DNA of 64,000 nucleotides, from contig UQYF01000008.1 of assembly GCA_900545175.1 (NCBI GenBank), positions 1 to 64,000 on the forward strand, read 5' to 3'. A program made the position numbers and the translations under genes. Positions 16,937 through 26,829 of the stretch are shown in pieces (position 1 is the stretch's first letter; each line of letters begins with the position of its first letter). Under the pieces are notes generated by a model. It was not told where the DNA came from. It worked only from the letters and a program-made list of their open reading frames with translations, and ran no database searches. The stretch is from an uncultured Eubacteriales bacterium. Its GTDB lineage: Bacteria; Bacillota; Clostridia; Lachnospirales; Lachnospiraceae.

Positions 16937-18958
16937 TATATTCTGAAGCTTTTCCCATTCGGATACGGCGCGCAGTATCTCTCCGACACTCCATGCCTGT
17001 GCAAAACAGCCGCGGGATATGGTAGGACACCCACCGTCATAAATCTCCGCAAATTGTCCGAGGCACCCTTCATAAAGCCAGTCTTCAAGTGCATCAAAGG
17101 TCTTCTCAATATGCTCTGATATGACAGTCTTTTTTTCAGGCGTACAGGATGAAAGCTGGCGTATTCTGCCGCGCAGGTATGCTCCGAGCGGAAATGTCCA
17201 TACTGTTCCCTGATGGTATGCTCTGTCACGTTTTTTCATATCTCCGATATAGACAGGGCAGAAGGCAGGGTCATCCATTGTGAGAGTTCTAAGACCTATT
17301 GTAGTGTAGAGTTTTTTTTGTATTGTATCTAAAATCTGTCCTGCCATATCGCTGTCAGGCATAGTAAAAGGCATAGTGAGTGTCCATACCTGATTGCAGC
17401 GTATCTGATTTTCTTCGTAGGTTCCGTTTAGGACATCCTTAAGACATCCCATTTTTTTATCATAAAATTTATCAAGAAAAGATTCTTTGGTGTGTTTTGC
17501 CATAGCATTGTACTTAGCCACAAGTTCATGTTCGCCCATTCTGCCAGCGAATATCTCCATTACACGCAGTGCGCTGTACCAGTATGCATTAATTTCTACA
17601 GGCTTTCCGTGTCGTGGTGTAGGAAGAAAATCGTCCACACGCACATCCATCCATGTGAGCTGCTCAAGCGCATCCCCGGCCTTGATTAAACCGTCAGTAT
17701 CACATTTGATATGAAAATCTGTGCCGTTCTCGTAAGCATTCATAATGTTTTTCATAGGTGTGAAGCATTCCGGCAAAAATTCATTATCGCCGGAGGCTTC
17801 GATGTATTCATAGACAGCGTTGATGAACAAAAGCGGTGCATCCACCGAGTTGTACATAGGTGTAAGGTCGCCTTCGGGAAAAAGGTTGGGAAGAAGTCCG
17901 TTTTTTTCATATTTTGCAAAGGTTTTAAGAATGCTCTTGCAGTCGTCAAAGCGCCCGGTGGCAAGTGTAGTGCCTCCGAGAGCAATCATGGTATCGCGTC
18001 CCCAGTCCTCAAAAAACGGATATCCGGCGATAATTGTTTTACCGCATGTGGATTCACGGTTGACTATATATGCATCGGCGCTCACCAAAAGCTGCTTACC
18101 GAGTCGGCTTTTTAACCTTGACTGCTGTATCATATCAGATATTCGTTTCCGCTCATTGTCAACGGCACTGTCAAATGCAGCTGTTATACCGTTTTGCAGG
18201 CGAGAATGCATGTCGGTAATGCCGCACATGCTATAGATGACAATATTTTCGCAATCCGATGAAGAAGTGCGCTTTTTGAGCTGATGATTTATGACACATG
18301 AGCCTGTGTCATTCCTTCCGTCGCGTGTGTCGAGCGTCCATTTCATGGAATATAAGCTGCTTTCCGAAAGAGCTGCGGTATCCATATTCGAGGCACATAG
18401 AACTTGGAGATTATTTCCGTCTATTGCAAAAATACTGCCGTCAGCGGATTGTTCTTCTATAGAAAATACTGCATCCGCACCAAGAGGCGTATTTTTAGGA
18501 GTAAAACGAAGAAGTGGAGTAAGTACAAGTTCTATATTGCGAAGCTTCGGATTAAATATATGATAGTCAAGCATCAGAGTGTTTTCCTCATGCACCATAA
18601 CAATGCGAAGTTCAAGACGTACATCCTCGATGTTAAATGTTGAAGTAAATATATTGCTGTCAAAGCTTACACTCTCTATGTATTTGCTGCCGTCCATGCA
18701 GGTACCGTCCGCCATTCGCTGCGTACTCAGACTGTGTGATACACCATCGATTAATATATCTATAAGAAGGTTTGTAATCATGTTATAGCGTACATTCGGT
18801 GCCTTAAGAGCAGCCATAAAAATTGCATGGTCATTTCTTGAAGTTCCGCCCGCAAGGTCTAAGCAGGAATAACCGCCAAGCCCGTTGGTGATAAGATAGC
18901 AGCCGCTCTCGGCGGCATCCATATCGGTAAAGTGGGAATTATCAAATAAAAAATTCAT
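16934..18958 (-). CDS. Glycogen debranching-type amylo-alpha-1,6-glucosidase
   Basis: This 674-residue cytoplasmic protein has an N-terminal debranching-enzyme domain (GCYLITNGLGGYSCLDLAG near the start) and a C-terminal alpha/alpha-barrel. Visible barrel motifs are FFEDWGRDTMIALGG, LPNLFPEGD, YNSVDAPLLF and YHQGTVWTFPLGAY. It is the GH133-type enzyme that removes alpha-1,6 branches from glycogen-like glucans. The start is ATG 18958, preceded by ATGAGGC. The stop TAG comes from the terminal bases of the inserted 231-bp element. The pre-insertion sequence would have read one residue further (Asp) to a TAA. Confidence 0.85.
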   Translation of the reverse strand: MNFLFDNSHFTDMDAAESGCYLITNGLGGYSCLDLAGGTSRNDHAIFMAALKAPNVRYNMITNLLIDILIDGVSHSLSTQRMADGTCMDGSKYIESVSFDSNIFTSTFNIEDVRLELRIVMVHEENTLMLDYHIFNPKLRNIELVLTPLLRFTPKNTPLGADAVFSIEEQSADGSIFAIDGNNLQVLCASNMDTAALSESSLYSMKWTLDTRDGRNDTGSCVINHQLKKRTSSSDCENIVIYSMCGITDMHSRLQNGITAAFDSAVDNERKRISDMIQQSRLKSRLGKQLLVSADAYIVNRESTCGKTIIAGYPFFEDWGRDTMIALGGTTLATGRFDDCKSILKTFAKYEKNGLLPNLFPEGDLTPMYNSVDAPLLFINAVYEYIEASGDNEFLPECFTPMKNIMNAYENGTDFHIKCDTDGLIKAGDALEQLTWMDVRVDDFLPTPRHGKPVEINAYWYSALRVMEIFAGRMGEHELVAKYNAMAKHTKESFLDKFYDKKMGCLKDVLNGTYEENQIRCNQVWTLTMPFTMPDSDMAGQILDTIQKKLYTTIGLRTLTMDDPAFCPVYIGDMKKRDRAYHQGTVWTFPLGAYLRGRIRQLSSCTPEKKTVISEHIEKTFDALEDWLYEGCLGQFAEIYDGGCPTISRGCFAQAWSVGEILRAVSEWEKLQNI

Positions 18959-19072
18959 ACTGTGCCTCATTTCTGAACGATATTTTGCAAAGAAGCCGGA
19001 AAATATTCAAAAGCAGGTCTCATTTACGGCATCATGGCAATATGTTTCGCGGATATAACAGTAATATGATAT

Positions 19073-19249
19073 GAGGGTCAAAAGGTATTTTGCCCCTCAT
19101 ATGATATCCTCGAATTGCTCCGCTGTAAAACAGCTCCCGCAATTCTAAAACATTCGGAATCCGCTGATTCCTCATGTTTTGCGGGTCCCAAGTTCAAAAG
19201 CCTAATCGTGCAAGCACGAACGGCTTTTTGACCTTTTGCCCCTGATATC
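19073..19249. mobile_element. MITE-like element, family 2, copy B
   Basis: This element of about 177 bp matches copy A (12350-12544) in opposite orientation over nearly its whole length, with a small internal length difference. Ends read GAGGGTCAAAAGG and the inverted CCTTTTGCCCCTGATATC. The flanks are AT-rich and give only an imperfect 9-bp duplication (8 of 9). It lies upstream of the mannan cluster and 3'-distal to nothing coding. No ORF is credible. Confidence 0.7.
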
Positions 19250-19315
19250 ATATTATATTTGAAAAGGTGCTTACATTCAAGATATTGTGCAAAGTATGTT
19301 AAAAAAATAACTGTT

Positions 19316-19337
19316 AATTTTGTTAGCTAACAAAATT
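19316..19337. promoter_or_regulatory. Candidate LacI-type operator, distal site
   Basis: A perfect 22-bp palindrome centred on TTTTGTTAGCTAACAAAA lies about 260 bp upstream of the GH26 gene. Its GTTAGCTAAC core resembles operators of LacI-family repressors, and such a regulator is encoded at 37664 in the same cluster. Together with a second, related site near the promoter it could support looping. The rest of 19253-19596 is AT-rich leader with no ORF. Confidence 0.55.
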
Positions 19338-19515
19338 TCCGTTTATTTAACTTTAAAATTGGAATATCAGTAGGTATAATTACATAAATATTAATAAAAA
19401 AGATAGCTTTAATATAAAAAATGCACAAATAAATCAAAAATATATTATGAAACTCAAAAAATAATGATGACATTACAATGCCTATGGGATATACTTAGGT
19501 TACTTAAAAAACATA

Positions 19516-19541
19516 TTTGTTAAGTTAACAGAATTTATAAT
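19516..19541 (+). promoter_or_regulatory. Candidate promoter -10 with overlapping operator of the mannan operon
   Basis: TTTGTTAAGTTAACAGA (19516-19532) is an imperfect palindrome with the GTTAA-TTAAC core. It sits directly upstream of TATAAT (19536-19541), 56 bp before the GH26 start codon. A repressor bound here would block RNA polymerase. No good -35 hexamer is visible at the usual distance, which suggests a weak or activator-aided promoter. Confidence 0.5.
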
Positions 19542-19596
19542 ATATGAAACCAAATATAAAAAACGTGTTGTTTTACAAAAATGGAAGGAATACCTT

Positions 19597-21153
19597 ATGG
19601 CAAGAAATAATATTAGGACCCGGTACATCACAGCAGCAATCGCAGTGGCGGCGCTTACAAGTGCTGTAACAGGCTGTAATAATTCCAAAGCCAGAGACAG
19701 TGGTGCAGTACCGGAGCAGTCTGATATGACAATGGAAAGCACGGCTTTGCAGACCGAGGAATTCGTGCCGGAGATTGCCGGGATATATGAAGCGGAGGAT
19801 GCAATATTTAAAGGAAATGTAAAGGATGACAGCGAGAAGCCCGGATACAGTGGGACAGGATATGCGGCAGGTTTTTCCGCGGATGAGGATGCATGTGAAT
19901 TTGAAATTAATATAAATGAAGCAGGCTTTTATGATCTGGTATTTACAACGGCAAGCAATGGAGGCTACAAGGAAAATTATGTGTATGTAGATGGCGAGAG
20001 CGTTGGAAATCTTGTATCTGAGGACAGCGCATTTTCAGATAATGCAATTAATCGAGTATATCTTGAAACCGGAACACATGATGTGCTTGTACAAAAATAT
20101 TGGGGGTGGATTTTCTTGGATAAGCTTACAGTACAGACATCTCGTCCGGTTGATGAGAGCATATATACAGTTTCATCACAGCTTGTAAATAAGAATGCGT
20201 CAGAGAGTGCTAAGAGACTTATGAGTTACCTCACAGATATATACGGAGAGAATATTCTTTCAGGTCAGTATTGTGATACAGGTCAGTTCGGAAAGGAATT
20301 TGCTGTAGTCAACAAAGTGACAGGCAAATATCCTGCGGTACTCGGACTTGATTTTATAGAATATTCACCGTCAAGAGTCGAAAACGGAAGCTCATCAAAG
20401 GCTACAGAGTATGCGAAGAGCTTCTGGGAGAACGGAGGAATAGTTACATTTTGCTGGCATTGGAATGCACCGGGCAAATATCTTACCGGAGAATGGTGGT
20501 CGGGCTTCAGAACAGAGTCGACGAATATAGACCTTGCAAAGATTATGAACGGTGAGGATGAGGAAGGCTATCAGCTGCTGATGGATGACATAGATGCGAT
20601 TGCAAAGCAGCTGCTTATTTTGCAGGAAGCTGATGTGCCTATTTTGTGGAGACCGCTTCATGAGGCATCGGGAGGATGGTTCTGGTGGGGTGCATCCGGA
20701 CCCGAAGCTTACAAGAAGCTGTACATATTGCTGTATGATAAGCTCACTAACGAGTACGGAATCAACAATCTTATATGGCTCTGGAATGGGCAGGACGCAG
20801 AGTGGTATCCGGGTGATGAGTATGTTGACATAATCGGTGAGGACATATATCCGGGTGAGCATGTATATACATCGCAGGTGAATAAGTTCCTAGAAGCTGC
20901 CAATTATACACAAGGAAAAATGGTAGTAATGTCGGAAAACGGATGTGTATTTGACCCGGAGCTTGCAAAGAGGGATCAGGCTATGTGGGGAATGTTCTGT
21001 ACATGGGGAACGGAATTTGTGGCAAAGAGCACATCGATATACTCATACAGCGAACAATATACAGAAAAGGATATGTTAAAAAAAGCATACGACAGCGATA
21101 TAGTAATTACGCTTGATGAGCTGCCGGACCTCAAGGAGTACCCGATTAAGTAA
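19597..21153 (+). CDS. GH26 beta-mannanase lipoprotein with N-terminal CBM
   Basis: This 518-residue lipoprotein (Cys27 after TSAVTG) has a carbohydrate-binding module of the CBM35/CBM6 kind at about 62-175 (YEAEDA start). A GH26 catalytic domain follows at about 185-515. The acid/base is Glu356 in RPLHEASGGWFWWG and the nucleophile Glu447 in MSENG; both are surrounded by family-typical aromatic residues. It should cut beta-1,4-mannan or glucomannan at the cell surface, releasing oligosaccharides for the transport genes downstream. GGAAGG precedes the ATG. It is the first gene of the long cluster. Confidence 0.9.
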   Translation: MARNNIRTRYITAAIAVAALTSAVTGCNNSKARDSGAVPEQSDMTMESTALQTEEFVPEIAGIYEAEDAIFKGNVKDDSEKPGYSGTGYAAGFSADEDACEFEININEAGFYDLVFTTASNGGYKENYVYVDGESVGNLVSEDSAFSDNAINRVYLETGTHDVLVQKYWGWIFLDKLTVQTSRPVDESIYTVSSQLVNKNASESAKRLMSYLTDIYGENILSGQYCDTGQFGKEFAVVNKVTGKYPAVLGLDFIEYSPSRVENGSSSKATEYAKSFWENGGIVTFCWHWNAPGKYLTGEWWSGFRTESTNIDLAKIMNGEDEEGYQLLMDDIDAIAKQLLILQEADVPILWRPLHEASGGWFWWGASGPEAYKKLYILLYDKLTNEYGINNLIWLWNGQDAEWYPGDEYVDIIGEDIYPGEHVYTSQVNKFLEAANYTQGKMVVMSENGCVFDPELAKRDQAMWGMFCTWGTEFVAKSTSIYSYSEQYTEKDMLKKAYDSDIVITLDELPDLKEYPIK

Positions 21154-21211
21154 TAGATTTCACTGCTGTTTCGGAAAATACAGTGCCAAATGATAGAAGG
21201 AGGGGTAATGC

Positions 21212-21931
21212 TTGAGAGATGGTAATGCAAAAAAGAGTATCAGCATTAAGGATATATTAAACGGTAAGCTTTTTTCATGGGATGGGCGCTTCATGGAGCT
21301 TATGAACGGGTTCGGTGAGCTTGTGATGTTAAGCGTAGTATTTCTTATATGCTGTATACCGGTTGTCACGATTGGACCGGCTGTAACTTCACTTTATTAC
21401 GCAGTGATTAAGAGCGTAAGGAGGGGGAGAGGGACACCGCTTGGAGAATTTTTTTCTTCGATGAGGAGGACGCTTGTAAAGGGGATAATAATCACGCTTG
21501 AAATTATGGCAGTGGGGGCTGCCTTATACATAGGATATAGAGAGGCGGTCGCAATGAATGAAGCGGCAGCCGCCGGAATGGTTGATTATGATGGAAAAGT
21601 ATTTGCTACAGTGTATATGATACTTGGAGTGCTGCTTATGGCAGTCAGTGCATATATCTTCCCTGTTTTGTCAAGATTCACAATGAAGACAGTGAATATG
21701 TGGAAGCTGGCATTTGTCATGGCGATAAGGTATATACCGGTGACAGCAGCAGTCATTGCAGGAACGGCAGCTCTTATATGGTTACAGATATATGTTCTTC
21801 CGATACCATGTATCGCATTTGTGCCGGGATGCTGGTGCTTTATAGTCACATTTATGATGGAGAAGGTATTGTTGCATTATATGCCAAAGCCCGATAAGGG
21901 CGAGGAGGCTTGGTATTATAACAATAATTAA
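21212..21931 (+). CDS. DUF624 (YesL family) membrane protein
   Basis: This 239-residue protein has about five hydrophobic segments. It carries the YesL-family beginning, with GRFMELMNGFGELVMLSVVF and the loop CCIPVVTIGPA. The family is widespread beside carbohydrate ABC transporters in Firmicutes, and its biochemical role is unknown. The start is TTG at 21212, six bases after AGGAGGGG. A second family member is at 37004, so this cluster encodes two. Confidence 0.85.
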   Translation: MRDGNAKKSISIKDILNGKLFSWDGRFMELMNGFGELVMLSVVFLICCIPVVTIGPAVTSLYYAVIKSVRRGRGTPLGEFFSSMRRTLVKGIIITLEIMAVGAALYIGYREAVAMNEAAAAGMVDYDGKVFATVYMILGVLLMAVSAYIFPVLSRFTMKTVNMWKLAFVMAIRYIPVTAAVIAGTAALIWLQIYVLPIPCIAFVPGCWCFIVTFMMEKVLLHYMPKPDKGEEAWYYNNN

Positions 21932-21971
21932 GGTAAAGCCTGATTAAGAGGTTTTGCGGAAAGGAAGAGGG

Positions 21972-24962
21972 ATGAAGCAGACTACCAAAAAGAGGGTTAC
22001 ATCGGTGCTTGCCATAGCGATGACTGTGCTCCTTGCATTTCCGCTTGGCTCGGCACATGTCGAGGCGAGGACAGAGCTTGCAATGGATGACTACGATGAT
22101 ATTGTCAGTACATATTCGGTAGATGACTCAGTGCTTGATTATAAGGATTATGTAAATAATTTTAACGGAGTATATCCGGACAAATCCATAACAGTCGGAG
22201 CAGAAAGCTGTGTGAGATATGATGAGAACAATGAAGAGACTGAGCCGGTCATCTATAAGGATTATGAGGGAATGAGCGGTGACAGCCTCTATACGAGTGA
22301 GAATTCACTTATTGAGTTTGAGGTTGATGTTAAGGAAGAAGGTTTTTATAACATATCTCTTGAATATTTTCCTGTAAAAGGCAAGAACTCAGCGATAGAG
22401 AGAAGCGTATTCATTGACGGAGAGCTTCCCTATTCGGAGCTTGCAATGGTCACATTCTACAGAATATGGGAATATGACATTGACAGCTACACTGCTGATA
22501 ACGGTTCAAAGGCATATAACTGGGAGAAAGATAATCAGGGAAATGACTGTAAGCCAAGCATGAAGGAAAATCCTGAGTGGGTAAGCGAGTACATGTATGA
22601 TAGTGACGGATATGTGACTTCGCCATTGTCGGTATACATGACAAAAGGAAAGCATACAATAACACTTCTGTCAATGAGAGAGCCGATGGTAATTCATTCA
22701 CTTACACTTAGCAATGCGGACGACAAGCCTTCATATGCACAGGTAAAGAGTGAAAACGATGCGGCAGGAGTTAAGAACACAAGCGGAAAGCTCATCACAA
22801 TAGAGGGCGAGAATCCTACAAGAACATCATCACAGATGCTCTATCCGATACAGGATCAGTCATCACCTTCAGTATCACCATCAAGTGCGAAGATGCTTTT
22901 AAACAACACAATCGGAGGAAATTCATGGAGACTGGTCGGACAGTGGGTTGAATGGGATTTTGATGTTGATGAAAGCGGATATTATAATATCTCGCTTTAT
23001 GACTGCCAGAATTACGTCAGAGGTATATACGTATCAAGAAAGATAACCATAGACGGCGTGGTTCCTTTTAAGGAGCTTGAGGCATACGGCTTTAATTATG
23101 ATCAGAGCTGGCGTGAGGATGTGCTTGAGGATGAGGGCGGAACTCCTTATTCATTCTACCTTGAAGCAGGACACCATACTATAAGGATGGAGGTTGTACT
23201 TGGAGATTTCTCACAGATTATAAGTGAAGTTGAGGACTGCGTAAAGCAGTTAAACTCCATATACCGCGAGGTTATAAGAGTTACAGGTGTCTCACCTGAC
23301 ACATACAGAGATTACCAGATAGAGAGAACTCTTCCGGGACTGCATGATGAGCTTGTTGCAGTCAGGGCACAGCTTGACAATGCGATAACAAATCTGCGCG
23401 CACTTACCGGAAAGAAGTCAGACAAAGAGACAGTGCTTCTTACAATGAGAGACCAGCTCGATGACCTTATTAAAGATGGAGATTATTTTGTAAGGGTTAT
23501 CGGAACTTTCAAGATAAATGTCAGAGCGTGCGGAAACTGGGTAACGCAGGTTATTGACCAGCCGCTTGCAATAGACAGAATCAATATCTATTCGCCTGAT
23601 GTGAAGCCGGAATATAACAATACATCATTTTTCAGCAAGGCAGGCTATGAGTGCAAAAGACTCTTCTATTCATTTGTTATCGACTACAATCAGATTGGTA
23701 ACGTAGCTGAGGATGGCACAGACAGCCCGACAATAACACTTTGGATTGGTTCGGGGCGTGACCAGGCAAATGTAATCAAAGCTATGATTGATGAGAGTTT
23801 CACGAATGAGTACGGCATAAATGTAAATGTACAGCTTGTAGATATGTCGACGCTTCTAAGAGCTGAGCTTGCGGGAGAAGGACCTGACGTAGCTATTCAG
23901 GTTGCCAATACATCCGGAATTGCCGGAGCAGTATTAAATACAGGAAATGATACACCTGTCAATTATGGTATAAGAAATGCGGTGCTTGATTTAAGCCAGT
24001 TTTCAGACCTTAATGATGTTCTTGGCAGATTTCCTGATGCAGCTATGACAGCGTTCTCATTTGACGGAGCTGTATATGCGCTTCCAGAGACAATAACATT
24101 TCCGGTAATGTTCTATAGAAAAGATATTCTAGCGGAGTTAGGGCTTGAGATTCCAAAGACATGGGATGATGTAAAGGTTGCAATGACAGTGCTTGCAAAG
24201 AACCAGATGGAGTTCGGAATGCTTCCTAGTGAGCAGATATTTGCAATGCTTCTCTACCAGAACGGAGGAGAATATTATACACAGGACGGAAGCAGTTCAC
24301 TTCTTGATTCGGATATAGCGGTAAATACATTTAAGGAATACTGCGAATATTATACGGACTTTAAGCTTGATAAGGAGACAAGTGTTGAGGAGCGTTTCCG
24401 TACAGGTGAATGTCCAATAATTATAGCGGATTATACAACCTATAATAATCTTGTCGTATCTGCTCCGGATATAGCCGGACTGTGGGATTTTGTTCCGGTT
24501 CCCGGTACAAGGAAGGCAGATGGCAGTATAGACAGAAGTACAGGCTGTACGGGTCTTGCAAGCATCATAATGGCAGATACGGATTATCCGGATGCCTGCT
24601 GGCAGTTCTTAAAATGGTGGACCAGTGCCGATGTGCAGACACAGTACGGAAGAGAGATGGAGAGCCTTATGGGTTCTGCCGCAAGAGTACCTACAGCAAA
24701 CCTTGAAGCGTTTGCCAATATGCCATGGCCTGTTGATGACTATGAAGCACTCTTAGAAGCCTTTGGATATGTAAAAGGAATACCACAGGTGCCTGGCGGT
24801 TACTACTCATGGCGTAATGTAAACAATGCTTTTTACACAGTGACAACACAGACAGATACAGCTTCACCTAGAGAGGAGCTGATGGATAAAGTTATCTACA
24901 TCAATGCGGAGATTAATTACAAGCGTCAGGAGCTTGGTCTTCCGGTTGTCAGCGAGGAATAG
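21972..24962 (+). CDS. Large extracellular solute-binding protein with N-terminal CBM-like domains
   Basis: This 996-residue exported protein has a signal peptide (cleavage probably after SAHVEA) but no lipobox Cys. Two beta-sandwich-like modules (about 85-250 and 255-400) carry the repeated pattern EEGFYNISLEY / ESGYYNISLYD, as in CBM35-type domains. A helical linker and a further module follow. A family 1 solute-binding domain occupies about 600-985, with FPVMFYRKDILAELGLEIP and AFSFDGAVYALPE. The fusion suggests that it captures polymer or long oligosaccharides and passes them to the two permeases immediately downstream. The start is ATG 21972, after AAGGAAGAGG. Confidence 0.8.
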   Translation: MKQTTKKRVTSVLAIAMTVLLAFPLGSAHVEARTELAMDDYDDIVSTYSVDDSVLDYKDYVNNFNGVYPDKSITVGAESCVRYDENNEETEPVIYKDYEGMSGDSLYTSENSLIEFEVDVKEEGFYNISLEYFPVKGKNSAIERSVFIDGELPYSELAMVTFYRIWEYDIDSYTADNGSKAYNWEKDNQGNDCKPSMKENPEWVSEYMYDSDGYVTSPLSVYMTKGKHTITLLSMREPMVIHSLTLSNADDKPSYAQVKSENDAAGVKNTSGKLITIEGENPTRTSSQMLYPIQDQSSPSVSPSSAKMLLNNTIGGNSWRLVGQWVEWDFDVDESGYYNISLYDCQNYVRGIYVSRKITIDGVVPFKELEAYGFNYDQSWREDVLEDEGGTPYSFYLEAGHHTIRMEVVLGDFSQIISEVEDCVKQLNSIYREVIRVTGVSPDTYRDYQIERTLPGLHDELVAVRAQLDNAITNLRALTGKKSDKETVLLTMRDQLDDLIKDGDYFVRVIGTFKINVRACGNWVTQVIDQPLAIDRINIYSPDVKPEYNNTSFFSKAGYECKRLFYSFVIDYNQIGNVAEDGTDSPTITLWIGSGRDQANVIKAMIDESFTNEYGINVNVQLVDMSTLLRAELAGEGPDVAIQVANTSGIAGAVLNTGNDTPVNYGIRNAVLDLSQFSDLNDVLGRFPDAAMTAFSFDGAVYALPETITFPVMFYRKDILAELGLEIPKTWDDVKVAMTVLAKNQMEFGMLPSEQIFAMLLYQNGGEYYTQDGSSSLLDSDIAVNTFKEYCEYYTDFKLDKETSVEERFRTGECPIIIADYTTYNNLVVSAPDIAGLWDFVPVPGTRKADGSIDRSTGCTGLASIIMADTDYPDACWQFLKWWTSADVQTQYGREMESLMGSAARVPTANLEAFANMPWPVDDYEALLEAFGYVKGIPQVPGGYYSWRNVNNAFYTVTTQTDTASPREELMDKVIYINAEINYKRQELGLPVVSEE

Positions 24963-24978
24963 GAAAGGGGGAAGATAA

Positions 24979-25926
24979 ATGGCACACAGTACAGCAAATG
25001 CGGTATCAACCGATGAACTTGCATACAAGCAGAGAAAGCTCGGATACAGGCTTAAAAAGAGCAGAGTATCCTACGCTATGATGGCACCGTACTTTATATT
25101 GTTTTTCCTCTTTACGGTTCTTCCGGTTGTCATATCGATAGCATTCAGCTTTACATATTTTAATATGCTTGAACCGCCAAAATTTGTAGGCTGGAAAAAC
25201 TACATAAAGCTTTTTCTTGAGGATGATATTTTCCTCATATCACTCAAAAATACACTTATCTTTGCAGTTGTCACAGGTCCGGTAAGCTACATACTCTGTC
25301 TCCTGTTTGCATGGATAATAAATGAATTTTCTGGAAAGCTAAGAGCCTTCCTGACACTCATCTTCTATGCGCCTAGTATCTGCGGAAACGCTTATATGGT
25401 ATGGAATCTCATCCTTACAGGTGACAGATACGGATATCTTAATGGTATACTTTTAAAGCTTGGTATCATAGATGAAGCAATCCTGTGGATGAAGACAGAA
25501 AAATATGTACTTCCGGTTCTCATAGTTGTTCAGCTGTGGCTGTCTCTTGGAACAGGCTTCCTCTCATTCATAGCAGGACTTCAGACGGTTGATAAGAGTC
25601 TTTATGAGGCGGCAGCACTTGACGGAGTTAAGAACCGCTGGCAGGAGCTGTGGTATGTGACACTTCCTTCGATGAAGCCTCAGCTCATGTTCGGTGCGGT
25701 AATGCAGATAACACAGTCTTTTGCGGTTGCTGATATATCGATACAGCTTGCCGGAAATCCTTCTGTGAACTATGCCGGAGCTACAGTCGTAACACATCTT
25801 CTTGACTATGGTTCGGGAGGACGAATGGAGATGGGTTATGCGTCAGCTATAGCGACAGTGCTTTTCCTTCTCATGATTGGAACCAATAAGCTTGTACAGC
25901 GTCTGTTAAGGAGGGTTGGCCAATGA
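24979..25926 (+). CDS. Sugar ABC transporter permease (MalF/UgpA-like), pair 1
   Basis: This 315-residue protein has six predicted membrane helices after a basic N-terminus. The permease EAA loop reads EAAALDGVKNRWQELWY, which contacts the ATPase. It overlaps its partner permease by 4 bp. No ATP-binding subunit lies in this cluster, so a shared MsmX/UgpC-type ATPase encoded elsewhere is expected. The upstream binding protein and GH26 context suggest mannan oligosaccharide uptake. Confidence 0.9.
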   Translation: MAHSTANAVSTDELAYKQRKLGYRLKKSRVSYAMMAPYFILFFLFTVLPVVISIAFSFTYFNMLEPPKFVGWKNYIKLFLEDDIFLISLKNTLIFAVVTGPVSYILCLLFAWIINEFSGKLRAFLTLIFYAPSICGNAYMVWNLILTGDRYGYLNGILLKLGIIDEAILWMKTEKYVLPVLIVVQLWLSLGTGFLSFIAGLQTVDKSLYEAAALDGVKNRWQELWYVTLPSMKPQLMFGAVMQITQSFAVADISIQLAGNPSVNYAGATVVTHLLDYGSGGRMEMGYASAIATVLFLLMIGTNKLVQRLLRRVGQ

Positions 25927-26816
25927 GTAAGGAGAATAAGACGAAAAAGAAATTATTTAAGAGAAGACCAAGAGAGAAGAAGCTCAACCGCTCGATGGCA
26001 GGAAATACACTGCTTTTTGTAATAATGTTTATCTGCGGTGTGTTCATGGCACTGCCGCTGGTAATGATTATCAACAATGCGCTTAAGCCTCTTGATGAGA
26101 TTTACCAGTTCCCGCCTAAGATTTTTGTAAGGAATCCAACACTTGAAAATTTCTCAGACCTGTTCGTGCTTATGAACAGCTCATGGGTGCCATTCTCAAG
26201 ATACATATTAAACACAATCATTATCACCGGTGGTGGAATGGTTGGACACGTGCTATGTGCCTCGCTTGCAGCGTATCCGCTTGCAAAGCATAACTTTCCG
26301 GGCAAGAACATTCTCTTCGGAATGGTAGTGCTCTCCATGATGTTCTCATGGACCGTAACGCAGATACCACAGTATCTCATTATAAGCTGGCTGCACATCA
26401 ACAACACTTATGCGGCACTTATCCTTCCGGCATGCTCCTTTGGTATGGGTCTTTACCTTATGAAGCAGTTCATGGAGCAGCTTCCGGATTCACTTATGGA
26501 ATCGGCAAGACTTGACGGTGCAACCGAGTGGAGAGTGTTCTGGTCGATAGTAATGCCGAATGTTAAGCCTGCATGGCTGACACTCGCAATCTTCCAGTTC
26601 CAGCAGATGTGGGGAAATACAGGAAGCTTATTTTTAAGAGATGAAGAGCTTAAGCCTTTACAGTATGCATTGCAGCAGATAACAGCCGGAGGTACGGCTA
26701 GAGCCGGAGCAGCGGCGGCAGTAACATTCATAATAGCAGCGGTGCCGATTATATTCTTCCTTATTTGTCAGAGCAATGTCTTAGAGACAATGACAACATC
26801 AGGAATGAAGGATTGA
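25923..26816 (+). CDS. Sugar ABC transporter permease (MalG-like), pair 1
   Basis: This 297-residue, six-helix permease has the EAA loop ESARLDGATEWRVFWSIVMP, placing it in the MalG family of CUT1 importers. The start overlaps the previous stop by 4 bp, indicating translational coupling. It forms the second half of the first permease heterodimer of this cluster. Confidence 0.9.
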   Translation: MSKENKTKKKLFKRRPREKKLNRSMAGNTLLFVIMFICGVFMALPLVMIINNALKPLDEIYQFPPKIFVRNPTLENFSDLFVLMNSSWVPFSRYILNTIIITGGGMVGHVLCASLAAYPLAKHNFPGKNILFGMVVLSMMFSWTVTQIPQYLIISWLHINNTYAALILPACSFGMGLYLMKQFMEQLPDSLMESARLDGATEWRVFWSIVMPNVKPAWLTLAIFQFQQMWGNTGSLFLRDEELKPLQYALQQITAGGTARAGAAAAVTFIIAAVPIIFFLICQSNVLETMTTSGMKD

Positions 26817-26829
26817 CAGGAGGGTGAGC

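Noticed and set aside
20395..20862. 155-codon minus-strand ORF inside the GH26 gene
   Set aside because: It is a shadow of a clearly recognisable GH26 catalytic domain on the plus strand and has no family features.
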